Assembly: GCA_027605045.1 (NCBI GenBank)
Contig: JAQFWX010000081.1
Location: 94,653-158,652, forward strand
Source of the DNA: Phallus indusiatus
Lineage: Eukaryota; Basidiomycota; Agaricomycetes; Phallales; Phallaceae
DNA: 64,000 nt
Reading direction: 5' to 3'
Numbering within the stretch: position 1 is the stretch's first letter; the number at the start of each line of letters is the position of its first letter. Under the pieces are notes generated by a model, which did not search any database, was not told the origin of the DNA, and was given only the letters and a program-made list of their open reading frames with translations. A program made the position numbers and the translations under genes. Below are positions 35,001-46,400 of the stretch, piece by piece.

Positions 35001-36060
35001 CAACAGGCGCTGATGGTTCCTCAATCACTTCCAGCTGGGTGAAATCCCTGAATGGCGTTTTTGAGTCCCATATTATACTTTGCGTCCAGACCCCAGACTC
35101 TAGAACTTCATTGGCCGGGGTCATAATTTCTTCTGCTTTCTTATTCGATACGGAAGATGACTCGGCTTGGGGGTCTGTCGTCGAGTCCGGAGCATCCGCG
35201 GCATTAGCAGGTTTGGAGGGTTCAAATTCGTTCAACGCTAATGGAATTTCTTCGTCCTCGGCCTTCGGTCCATATAGAATCTGGGATTCCCAATCTGAAA
35301 GAAGAACCAGGTCGAATGACCTCTCAGATAAAGGCAAGTTAACAGGTGCTTTGCCGAGGGATGTTCTCTCTATCAGCGCTTTACGAAGATCATCTTCAAC
35401 GGTACTTGATGTTACAACCTTTTCCACACGTCTTGTTTCAACTTCGCGTTCGGTATCACCAACCACTGTCTTGAGAAAATCCTTTGGGACGCGTTGTATT
35501 CGCGAAGGAACAATTTCGACTAGAGATTGGTTACGCTATTGGCAAGTCCAGTAGCCGACAGAACGACAAACCGTTGAAAGGCTTCTTAGTTATGCGCGAT
35601 TTCTTGACGGCGAAACCTTTAAAGAGCTCCGTGAAGTCCAGCACCTTGTCTGTCGCAAACGTAGGAAAGCGTTCGTAAACGGTTTTAGGGCGTTCCACCA
35701 GCTTATTCACTATTCTCGTCTTTACTTTCTTTTGACGAACCGCTTCTTCCTCTCGCTCCTTTTCGTGTTCTTGTTCGTCGACCGCAGGTGTTTCATCCAC
35801 AACATCTTTCTCTCTTCTGACTTCAGCATCTACCTCGTCTTCCCAATCTTCTCCTTGACCACTGTATATGTTACTTTCCCAGCTTCCAAGACCGGGTAAT
35901 CCAAGCTGAGCTAGACTCCCTGCACCTGGGAGGTTTAGACCTCGAAGCACATGATCAAGACCAAAGCCAGTTAGCGATGATAAGGCTTGTGATTCATCCT
36001 AAACGGCTTTGAGCATTTAAATTATGTTCATGCAAGTGTATAACTTACAGCTTGGGACAT
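32040..36060 (-). CDS. TAF1: Transcription initiation factor TFIID subunit 1 (TAF1)
   Basis: This is the largest TFIID scaffold subunit. It starts MSQADESQALSSLTGFG; a GCT|GT donor follows after four codons, and exon 2 begins GATGAATCA. An acidic N-terminal region is followed by the TAF1 core (DUF3591): NYYRKRDANDEHIPRHDVG, FGFVHKGEVVHALYNNLIR, APIFRQKAYNTDFLVVR, YYLRDIKYLFVTGQTYP, FLLATQGKAMLQLHGEGDP. A basic region and a zinc knuckle follow (CGQCGQMGHMKTNRNCP, CX2CX4HX6C). The Pro/Ala/Ser-rich tail ends PKIRLKFGGKKP. No bromodomain is present, as is usual in fungi, where it may be supplied by another subunit. About ten exons; intact. The total length, about 1150 aa, is typical. Confidence 0.93.
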
Positions 36061-36142
36061 GTTGAGATAGTCAGTAAACGCTGTGGCTGATAATGACAAC
36101 GGGTGGCATCAACGGATAGTGACGAAATCGAGATGTCACAAT

Positions 36143-36152
36143 GTCACGTGAC
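36143..36152. promoter_or_regulatory. GTCACGTGAC E-box palindrome before TAF1
   Basis: An exact 10-bp palindrome with a CACGTG core, 83-92 bp before the TAF1 ATG, flanked by more GTCAC words. Confidence 0.45.
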
Positions 36153-36679
36153 TGTCACTCCGCTGCAATGTCCTAGAAATTTGACTCTAACTGCCACTGC
36201 GACGTAGGCAGAAACTTGGCTGCAGCACAGAACAATCCCGTGTAAAAAAATTAGCATCGGAAATTGCGCTCAGAATAAATTTTATTCCGATGCCAAGTAT
36301 GTTCTTTTGACCCTTTCCGAGCTCACCAGGCTGATTACGCCATTTAATCTTTTCGATGAACTTTCTTAGGAGGCCTCGCCACACCAATCATCAATTTACA
36401 GTTTATTATGTTGTCAAGTCATGGCCCTTTTTTTCAAGTTTCATCTCATCTACCCCTCTCATTACAGAATTATCGACAGTCAGGTTGACCGTGTACCGGG
36501 AATATGGTTCATCGTTACAAGGTATCCAAATTCTCGGAACCACTGTCTGGAAGTACATTGATCGAATTTCAGACTAAAACTACAGAGCCTTTCAAAATTA
36601 TTTAATAATGCAATGCTAGTGAATGAAAAGAAAAAATAGAATTATTGCGTTAAATGAGGGTCAGGAAAGCAAACAACTA

Positions 36680-36731
36680 ACAAGCAAGCAAGCAAGAAAA
36701 AAAAATAAAAGAAAAAGAGAGAGAGAGAGAA
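36680..36731. repeat. CAAG, poly-A and GA microsatellite
   Basis: Consecutive CAAG units, an A run, and a GA dinucleotide run lie in the pacC 3' flank. It is a purine-rich simple sequence. Confidence 0.85.
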
Positions 36732-36857
36732 ATTGTAACGAGACAGCATTTCTAAAGACAGATGTGATAGATATTCCAAACGAGCTCAGGTATTATTAAA
36801 AATCAAAACTTCCACTACTTCTCAGTCCTCAAATCATGCCGAAAGTCGTATTTCCAA

Positions 36858-39450
36858 TCATTTCATCTCAACATCCACAGGCGTCTCAGACCGCCTGTCA
36901 AACACAGACATGGCTCTCCGCGGCGGAGATAGTGAAGTGGGGGATGAAGCAGAAGGAGAAGCAGTGATAGATGGTTTAAAACGTCCCTGGTACTGTTTAT
37001 TAATATATTCCAACAAATCGCGGACGACTCTCATGTGTGTTTGTCGTTGGGAGGAGCTGGATTCTCGGCGCAAATGCTCTTTAACAGGAGGGGATCGGGT
37101 AAGTGTAGGGGTCGCGGAACGGCTCGAGCCTTCGTCACTAGAGCTTACACTAACGCTCCTGCTCCTGCCTCTCGACCTGGTACTGACAGACGCGGTATCA
37201 GTGCTCTGATCATCCATTTCGTCATCGACGTCCATAGCGTCGCTTTCGACGCGTTTCTCCTTAGCAGTAGAAGTGGACAGCGGTGCAAGGCGAGACGATT
37301 CCGCCAGTAAAGAAGGTATCGGAGGAAGTTTCAGAGAACTCGTTGGGGATAATGACGAAGAAGAGGATGTTCGGGAAAATTGATAGCGAGTAGGGGACGT
37401 TAGTGACAAAGGAGGGGGTAAAGTAGGGTATTTAACTGTCGAGCCTGATGACAAAGGGATTGAAGGCAATGGGGGTAAAACACGTTGACCAGTAGTGGTC
37501 GTGCTTGTCCGCGTGTCAGCAGTTGGAATAGTATCTTCTTTTTCAGACTCGCTTTGGGTGTTCGAGGGTAAATCCAATTTGGGTAACCTAAGGGAGGGAT
37601 CGGCGGGATCGATAAACAAATTACTCAACGGGTTATCGTCTTGACCTTTCAGGGTGTCAGTTTTCAGTTTGTTTGATACATCTTTCGGCCGCTGTGGAGC
37701 GTCCTGTAGATCGGGCACCTGATATTTGTAGCTGGAATACGTGTCGTTCATTCGAACCTGAGGTGGTGGCATCCTGTGGTGGCCTTGGATTCGACTCGGT
37801 GGATTCAAAAAGGCGGGGTGGTGAACTTGATTGCCAATACCAATTCCAAGGGCGTCTCCGGGTATACCGCCTGGTAGTGACAATCCGACGTCGGTGGTGG
37901 ACACACTAGAAACACTACTTGACCCCGGACTTGAACCTCCCGGATCATTTCTGTACATGTCACCCTCGTCTGACGGGGTCTGACGACTGGAGACAGGGGT
38001 TGGCGGCCGTCTACGTCTGTCGTTACTCGCGAATGGAGGTTCGCTGAACTGGTGGTGGCGCGGATATGGCGGGTAGAGGCCAGAAGAATGAAAGCCGGCA
38101 GGTGATTCACCAAAGTCTCCTGGAAAGTAATATCCATTGTGACCGCCGCCTCCGCTACTATCCAAACGTTTACCGTCAGAGGTAGGCTTGACTGCGTACG
38201 TGGTATCCAGTCCAATTGCGCCATCAAAACCTGGATCGACGAGAGTCCGGGGATCAAAGGGAGTGCTAGAGTTGTTAAGCGGAGGTGAATATTCCTGCTT
38301 TACTTCATGGAAGCCGGGAGGCGAAGGAGCTCCCGAAATAACCTCTTTCCCAAGAGTAACGAGGAACTGGCTGATAGCGGCTAACTCTTCGGGAGTGCGA
38401 ATATCAAGGCTTATTTGCTGGGGATTGAATGTCGTGGGATTTGAATGGGTAGACGGGTATCCGAGAGAGCTACTCTGGTTATGTTGGACGTGATAGATAG
38501 GGGCCTGGGGAGAATCCGTCACTGGGCCATAGACACTGGACGTCATATTACGAGAGTGTGAATTGGTCACAGAAACCGAAGAATGAGAGGAATGAGTGGA
38601 TGGATTAGAACCTGTTCCCGTAAAAGAAGACGGCTGTGTGGCGTAGGCAATGGCATCAAGACGAGAAGCCATTTCTGATAGCAGAGGGGTATCGTTAAAA
38701 TATTGGTGGAAGATCACGATGTTATTGGATGGCTTACCGGCGTCATATTTGGCTTCGAATTTCCTTTTCTTCCAATCCAGAAGAAAATTACCGACAGCGG
38801 CGTCGTAATCGTGGGAACGCTTGAGACTGTTCGCATTTGGTGCAGGATGGGGCTGCCAATAGTGAGGAGGGTGCTGGTGCTGATGCTGGGTATAGTCTGG
38901 AGACTGGAGGAAGATATCGGGATGGGACATTTCGGGACTAGGCGTCGGGATTCCGTATGGCTGCTGTGATTGCTGCGGAGGTGGACGGAGATGAAGTTGA
39001 GTCGATGGATAGCCGGGGGCACGTCCGCTCGAAACGGTGATGGCTTTAGAGTGTTTGTGTTGAGCATGGTGTTCTTCTGTGTGGATCTTTTCATGTTTCT
39101 TGAGGTCCTGAGGACGTTTGAAAGATTTTGAGCATACTTCACAAGCGTGAGGCTTGAGAGGTGTATGGACTGAATAAGAAAGATAAGCTGAGGCTCAAAA
39201 AGAGAGGAGATACGAATGAAGAAGACCGACCTCGAAGGTGGGAAGTGATATGGTCTCTCTTGGCGCAGGTTGTGCCACAATCCTTCCATTTACAAGAGAG
39301 ACAGAGATTGTTGGTGCTTTTCCTGCCGATGTGGTCGTTGCAGAGATGGTTGTAGAGAGATTCTGGGTCTGGGGCGACTCTGGAGCAGCCTTCCCACTCG
39401 CACTTGTGCCCGTGATAGGGCGCGGCGTCGTCCAGCGAGATTGAGGGCAT
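36858..39450 (-). CDS. pacC: PacC/Rim101 pH-response transcription factor
   Basis: This is a zinc-finger activator of alkaline-pH genes, released in the pal/RIM pathway by C-terminal proteolysis. It starts [15 protein letters not shown] (ATG at 39448-39450). Three C2H2 fingers follow: [20 protein letters not shown] with the ending CNDH; then [20 protein letters not shown]; then [19 protein letters not shown]. One intron (GTCGGT donor, TTCAG acceptor) separates fingers two and three within the [11 protein letters not shown] join. [20 protein letters not shown] segment matches the downstream PacC-conserved region. The rest, about 600 residues, is Ser/Pro-rich and low complexity, including an acidic block near [12 protein letters not shown]. 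Total length is about 843 aa. Six PacC sites lie in its own promoter. Confidence 0.95.
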
Positions 39451-39571
39451 TGATGATAAAAAAAAGAGAAAGACAGAGAGAGATAAAAAGACGAGGGAGA
39501 GGAGGGGGAGCAGATGAGCAAACTTGGTGTGACAGACAGAAGAACGCCGTCCTTATTTTGCCTATCGACTT

Positions 39572-39730
39572 GCCAAGTAACACTTGGCGCCAAGAATACC
39601 CCGATTACCGGATCATGCCTTGCCAAGGACTATCCCAGGATACACCGCAGTTGACCTTGTATCCCAGTATATCCCACACCTGTCACTTACTATCCTGGAT
39701 GATCGCTCCTTCCCGCCAAGCGAGGCCAAG
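39572..39730. promoter_or_regulatory. Cluster of six PacC-binding sites (GCCAAG)
   Basis: Exact GCCAAG occurs at 39572-39577, 39589-39594, 39622-39627, 39715-39720 and 39725-39730 on the plus strand, and at 39583-39588 on the minus strand. Two of them form the perfect palindrome CTTGGCGCCAAG (39583-39594). All lie 122-280 bp upstream of the pacC-like ATG. The known Aspergillus PacC site is GCCARG. The sites are seen; autoregulation is inferred. Confidence 0.8.
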
Positions 39731-41219
39731 CGCGACACGGCTCCGCACGATTAACTCTAACACAAGAAAACAGTGCAGTGCAATTATTATTTGAATTCAT
39801 CTCATCTAATTGAATTGTCTAGCTTCTTAATAAACCGCTGGATTCAGGTCGTGGCGCACAAATGAAACTTGGGTGTGGCTTCAAACGAAATTTCCCAGTT
39901 TAGACTACGAAAGCCGGTTTCATGTCGTTGCCATGATTTTCTTCGAGTTTGAGATTGGTTCCGGTCAAAATGAAAATGAATAATATAATCGTAGCGAGTA
40001 TTGCAAAAATAGAGGCTCCCTGATGTTACTAACCTGGGTCAATCAAACTTTCATTAAAGAGGCAAAGGAAACGGGTGGCACTTCCATCTGCGTTACTACT
40101 TTATTGAATAGCAGCCTGTGTATGCGGCCTGATCATATCCAAGATCCCTGACAAGACATGTCAGATTGGAGTCTCTTGGACGACGACATGAGGTAAAACA
40201 TCCACGGCTTGGGAGTTAATGAAGTTTGTATTACTGTTTTGGAAATGAGCAATAACCACATGGAATAATCACGAAGCAATTACGCGTTCACCAACGCAGA
40301 TACTTACTAGTATGTTTCGGATAAATTTAGGAAGAGATTGCTGTGCGTACGTGTAATAATCATACCGTGTCAATGTGCCCTGACAAGGGGAAATCTCATG
40401 TCTATCTCAAAAAAAAAAAAATCACTGCAATGCTATGATAATTATGATATCGCTTATGAAAAGAACGCACCAGTATTTTGATAATGTTTTACACTTGGAA
40501 CCATAGTGGCGGTAATTAATTTTATCCGTCTACAATAGTATCCTTCAATTCCCATCATACATATATGTAATATCACTCACATGTGCGTCTGTCATGCCTT
40601 CTGTCGTCCGTTCTTCGTCACTCCGGTAAACAAAAATCTGACAAATATAGAATAAGTCCCCGTGCCAGAAAAGGTACAACACACAATCAAAAGCGTGGTA
40701 TTTATCATGTTCAGCTCGCTTTTCGCCGTCCGGGGCCAGGCTCATTATTTCAATTAGACGGGGAATACCGTGAGTTTGTCTTTAAAGTTCGATTTGTTTT
40801 TGGTTCCTGGCTGTCTTTCGGTGTAAGAACTCCCTAGAGAACGTCTTGGACGGCAAAGGAATCAGAATCCGGACTGAATGATCCATTAGCAAGAGAGATA
40901 CAAGGATTACATTTGGCGGCGCAGTGAATCCGAACCAAATTCTTTCCGCCGACTTAAGATGCTAAAACGACAGATTAAAAGTTTAAATTTTCATGACACT
41001 GAACGAAGCTCACTTTCCGATGCTCTTCCCTAGAAAATCTGATAGGTCTTCAATTCGCCTCAAGACCGAGAAGTTGCCAGATAGATGTGATGGCACCTGA
41101 CGCTAAGATATTTGAATCCTCATATTTTGGCTTGATCTATCATTGATCTACGTGTTCTCCTGCTGCGTCGATAATGTCACCGCACTTGCGGTCCCAGCTC
41201 AAGCTCGAAATGTGAAAGC

Positions 41220-41235
41220 TTACGTCAGCGATCGC
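41220..41235 (+). promoter_or_regulatory. TTACGTCA + GCGATCGC element of RRB1
   Basis: TTACGTCA (41220-41227) is directly followed by the palindrome GCGATCGC (41228-41235) and AAGTCC, 54-69 bp before the ATG. It shares words with the UTP11 and NOP6-like promoters. Confidence 0.45.
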
Positions 41236-41288
41236 AAGTCCGGCACAAGCGCGCCTTTTTTCAAAAAAAAAAATCTCTATCCATCGTG

Positions 41289-43034
41289 ATGTCAAAAAGG
41301 GCTGCTGCTGAAGAATCGGCTCCTTCTTCTAAAGCACAGGCTTTAGATGTCAATGGGGAAACATCGCAACCCCAAAGATTGCAAAAAATAAACGACGATG
41401 ATGTAGGAGAATTTGAGGACGCCTGGGAGGATGAAGTTGAGAGCGAGGAAGAGCAACAGCAAGATTTAGGCGATGTCCAAACGAATGGGGATCGTGAGTC
41501 GCTCTGTTACCTTTCCATGCATCGAGTATGATCAATGACTGCGAAAGGCCAGGTATGGAAGTAGACGATGAAGTTGAAGTTCTTGCCGCTGTAGAGGAAG
41601 AGGAAGATGAAAATGCGCCACAACCCGCCCCAGTAGCTTACATTCCTGGAAGATACAAGCTCGCCCATGATGAGATATTAGAACCGGATCAATCGGTGTA
41701 TATCTCTTTGCATTCGATGTCGGTGAATTGGCCTTGCTTGTCTTTCGACATCCTCCGCGATAATCTTGGAGAAGAACGTTCAAGATTTCCTGTAACTTGT
41801 TATGCCGTTGCCGGAACACAAGCAGATGTTGCCAAGAATAATGAAATTTTGGTGATGAAAATGAGCCAATTGCACAAAACTCAACGAGATGGTGGTACGT
41901 GGCTCCCCTCTGCTATTTTCTGTTTCAGTTCATCCTTCTGATATAAAGTCATTCACTTAGATCAAAGTGATGACGAAGATGAAGAAGACGATGTTGACAA
42001 CTTGGATGAGGATGCGGTTCTAGAATACCGGTCAATCCCGCATTTGGGAGGTATAAATCGAATCCGTGCGCAACCATTGCCAGCTGGTCAATCAATTCCA
42101 CCAGTCACTCAGCCGTATTATGTATCTACATGGTCAGAAACTGGGAAGGTAAATATCTTCGATATACGGACACTGGTTGAATCGCTGGCTGTACCGGGAT
42201 ATGTTCCGGATAAAACCCGTACCAGTACACCGGCTTTTACTATCACCGCCCATGGACGGAGCGAAGGCTTTGCCATGGACTGGGCTGCCTCAGGGACTTC
42301 TTCACTCAGACTTTTAACTGGAGACGTTCATTCTAGAATATTTTTGACGACATCTACTGGATCGTCATTCAACACGCTAACTCAACCGTTCACGTCGCAT
42401 ACGTCTTCCGTGGAGGATCTGCAATGGTCCCCCGCAGACCCCACGGTGTTTGCGTCATGCTCTGCAGACCGCAGTATACGCATATGGGATGTACGGGTTA
42501 AAGGGCGTAAGAGTGTGTTCGGCTTAGAGGCCGCTCACGACAGCGACGTGAACGTTATAAGTTGGAATAAATTTTCGACTTACCTTTTACTCAGTGGCGG
42601 TGATGAGGGTGGAATAAAAGTGTGGGATCTGCGGCATTTCAAAGAGTACATTATTTTCCCCCCTCCCCTTGGCTTTGGCGATTGACATCTTGTTTTTTTT
42701 AAGGCAACGATCGAAACCCACCCCTGTTGCCCTGTTTTCATGGCACGAAGCTCCCATCACCTCAGTTGAATGGCATCCGACTGAAGACAGCGTTTTTGCT
42801 GCATCAGGTGCTGACGATCAGGTTACACTCTGGGACTTGGCGGTCGAGCATGATGATGAAGAGTCCGGTATTAATGAAGACACTCAGGATGGAAAAGAGT
42901 TTCCTCCACAACTTTTGTTTAATCATCAGGGTCAGAAGGATATCAAGGAACTGCACTGGCATCCTCAAATACCGGGAGCGATGCTAACTACAGCCTCAGA
43001 CGGATTTAACTTTTTCAAAACTATCGCCGTGTAA
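41289..43034 (+). CDS. RRB1: Ribosome biogenesis WD-repeat protein RRB1/GRWD1
   Basis: This is a nuclear histone-chaperone-like WD40 protein that escorts ribosomal protein L3 (yeast Rrb1, human GRWD1). It starts MSKRAAAEESAPSSK; the N-terminal third is acidic (DDDVGEFEDAWEDEVESEEE). The CAF1C/H4-binding domain follows (YIPGRYKLAHDEILEPDQSV, MSVNWPCLSFDILRDNLG). WD repeats start after a second acidic linker: LQWSPADPTVFASCSADRSI with RIWDVR; NVISWNKFSTYLLLSGGDEG with KVWDLR; VEWHPTEDSVFAASGADDQV with TLWDLA. The end HWHPQIPGAMLTTASDGFN is diagnostic. Five or so exons; intact. Confidence 0.95.
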
Positions 43035-43415
43035 TTTAAAATTAGCTTTACCGGAGATGAAAAATTCCAGACCTTTTTTCTTACATAGTCAATTGTACCT
43101 ATCGAGCTATAATGCCCTTCATATTCGGCTTAAAAAAAACCGCCTTTTTCTTTCTAAAAAATCAATCTCCTCTCGATTCTTGAATGCCCAGGCTATCTCA
43201 ACTCAATTTACATTGATTATTTGAATTCGGACTTGTTGCAGGTTTCCACGCGGTTTCCGACGATTAGACGCCCTGCCAGCCCTGCGTCGCGCCTACACTG
43301 ACTCCGGACTGTTTCGTGCGCGTCGCTGTCATACGGCGACGACGCCAATATACCATCGATAGTCATTCTTCACCAAGATACCACTTTTAATATTTTCTGA
43401 ATCCTCAAGTATACT
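43035..43415. other. Intergenic
   Basis: RRB1 3' flank and promoter of the coiled-coil gene. Nothing specific is seen. Confidence 0.6.
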
Positions 43416-46400
43416 ATGCCAATAGGGTATGGCACTAATACGAGCGCTTTGGCATCTGTCAGTCTCTTTTGTTCTATTTTTTTTTTCTATCTGTCTTTTT
43501 AAACGCAAAACAATTTGTTGCTTTTCTAGTCCTTTGCGAATGCATCTGCTTCGTCGTCGAAGGTTACTTTGGAATCACAGACCGAAAAACGGAGTATCCG
43601 TAACCAAACACGAAAACTTATACCATGGTCTCGTCGAGGCCGGAAATCCGCCTCCGCCGACTTCGTCAAGGACGGTCCAAGTTCTGACATAGGACTCTCA
43701 GAGCCCCAAATTTTAGCTGGAAGATCGTTGACATCGAGCCCCGGTGGCTCAGAAGAGGCTTTCGAGACGCACATCGAAACGTTAATACCTACCCCTTGGC
43801 CTTGCGAAGATCGACCAGAAAACTGTCCCTCGATCACATCAGTTCCTCCATATAAACATAGCACATTTTACCGATTACACGCTCCTACGGGCCCGCCATA
43901 TTATATCAATCACCATCTTCGGCCTCCAAATCAATCTGCTCATGCTGCTGCTCAGTTTCCCGTTTCAGCCTTTTCCAGCTCTTTCCCGCCTCTTGCTGCT
44001 GTTCCTCAAGGATCTCCACCATTACGTACTATTAGACTCGGCGGCCTTACAACCGATCGCCAGTATTCTTCTTTTCAAGTTCAACAATCTTCGTCAGAAA
44101 GTGTATTACCAACTCCTGATTCTTCTTCTAGTATTGGGTTTGCCGGTGCCAGCAGTGTATCATATCAAAATAGAGATGAACTTAATGCCATGTCTATGAA
44201 GAACATGCTTGCAGCTGCCGACGTTGATCAACTAGACTTTTCTAGTCCCTGGGGCCAAAGATTCCATCATGACTCTCCATATGACTTGGGACAAAGGAAA
44301 GGAAAGAAACCCGTCCGTTCTATGGGTGGGTATGGGTCAATCTCAGCTACAGATGTGCGTATTGCCTTTATTTTTACATACCTACCATTAATTTTCTGTT
44401 TCATTTCCTACAGCTCCGTGCTCGAGTTCCATCAAACGCCCGATTCTCTCGTCCAACAACCCCTCTCCTCTTTCGCAGTCCACTCCTGCCGTGAATATAC
44501 AAACGGATAACCAAAACAACTTTCCCCTCCCCGTCGGAAATTGAGCAAGCGAAGACCGTCCGGCCTGCAAGCTCCTCCAACGACATCCCCATCCCCAGAT
44601 AGCGATTCTCCCTCAGAATCTCATCCACCCGATTCCTCTCTTGTCGATTACGGCGCCGCTGAGTCGGGTGTGTCCATGACTATCACCGCCATCTCTCAAA
44701 ACGCGCCCTCTCAAGTCACAGACTCCACCGTCCCCGGCCTTTCTCGCAAACTATCCAAGAAAAGGCCTAGTCAATTTCAGTTTCCCTCAACTCAAGGCTA
44801 CATTCCTTCTCCAGAAAAAAATAGAGGACCGAATGTATTCAGTCGCATGGCTAAGCGAATCAGTTTTGGGATGGGCAATCTTATGTCGGGAGGTACAAAA
44901 CGTGGCATGGTTTTCGAGCGACGTCTGGGACATAAGGGATCTTTCAGTATGACAGATGTCACTGTTCTATCCAAGGAACGTTATAATCCTTCTCCTCAAG
45001 ACGTTTCCAACTTGGTAACTCGCGACGGGCCATCCCAACAGGAGCCGAAAAAGCAAGGGCCCAGAAGAGTTCCACCGCCTTCATTCGAAGAACCTGCACC
45101 TTCCACTTCAGCTCCTGCTTCACAAGTATCCATTGAACCCTCGCCCATTGAATCTACCTCTGAGACAGAACCCGTTTCAACAGCCCCACAACTTCCCGAA
45201 TTCTTACCAAATTCTTCTACGTTCAACATCTTCTCGCCGTTACAGCAGAAAAACGACATTCGCGATAGCCTTTTGAGCACGGACGCAGAACCGGAGTGGT
45301 CTTTGGGTAAATTAACCATCGCAAATCCCGATCTTGCTGGTGGTTCTGACACCGATACGTCTCTTAGAGGAAAGCATCAGAAACTGACACCTCTCCCTCG
45401 TCCTCAGAACAGAATTACCTTAATGGATCCAGATCCACGTGCGTCTATACGTGCAGAGATAGACTCTCGTAGTTCTCTTCATGATCCGGACGTTCGTTTT
45501 TCTCGCTCTTTTACTTCAGAATCCGTCACCCCCGTGCAAAATCCCCAAACTTTGCAGTCCCCAAGACCGGAACCACCAGAACGGGTACTTCCTCCACCAC
45601 CTCCGAAAGATCGTGAATCTGCCGCCACTAGTGAAACAGTAACAGCTCAAGACCTTCGCGTGTCGATGACCGAGTCCTCCGTCACGCCAACCTCTACTCG
45701 ACTTTCGTCTCGCGTATCATCTCCAGAACTTCCTCCGACTCCGCAAGATGTTTCTGTTTCCTCACACGCACCTTCCAACGTGTTCCCTCCTCCACCTCCA
45801 TCAAAGCAAGCTGGGAAACCTAAGATTGATGTCTCGATTCAAGGATCTCAGCACAGTCACTCAGGGGCCTCAGCGGAGTCGAGTGGGTCGAACAATCACT
45901 CGAGTGCTGAGATAATCTCGCCCAGCATCCCGCGACTTCATGGACGGCAGGAGCACGTATACATCGTTGATGTTCCTGTCGATGGCCCATTATTCGTTCG
46001 TCCCTCTCCAGACGGTACTTCTATTCCTCCCGTTGAAAAACCCGAACTCCCTCCTCTTCCTCCCAAACCCAGAGCTCCGGAAAATGCAACCAATTCTCCG
46101 CTTACTACCACCCCTTCTTCTGTGCGCCAGTCGAAAGAACGTAAAGAAAAAGAGACAACCATTTTTACTAGTCTTTTTCTACACCACGTTCCCGTCGAAC
46201 GTCTGAAACTTCCCCCAGAGCCAGAGATGGTAGTCCTCATGACCGTAGTCCTCAAGGCGTATCTTCGAGACCTAGCAGACGGGCTAGAAATAGTCCCGAA
46301 AAGCCTTATCCGGTTGTCGCTACACATTCACGTAGTCCCACGAATACTTCAACTGAATCTCGTTCTCGCGAGGAACGCGTCAAGTCGGAACGAGATCATT

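Larger units (their letters stand above)
36061..36857. other. TAF1 promoter and pacC 3' flank
   Basis: Contains the E-box at 36143-36152 and a simple repeat at 36680-36731. No gene is supported. Confidence 0.6.
39451..41288. other. Divergent promoter region of pacC and RRB1
   Basis: The pacC-proximal 300 bp carries the GCCAAG cluster, and the RRB1-proximal end carries the element at 41220-41235. The middle, about 39800-41200, is AT-rich with no gene seen. Confidence 0.5.

Noticed and set aside
36910..37310. Plus-strand frames inside the pacC gene
   Set aside because: They are shadows of the Ser/Pro-rich coding region on the other strand.
39139..39626. Alternative N-terminal frame upstream of the pacC ATG (MARHDP...)
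   Set aside because: It is out of frame with the zinc fingers and starts inside the promoter cluster; [15 protein letters not shown] leads straight into finger one.
44491..44545. Apparent frameshift at a C run (44525-44534)
   Set aside because: A 55-nt intron (GTGAAT...TTGAG) joins LLFRSPLLP to KRRPSGLQ in frame, so no indel is needed.
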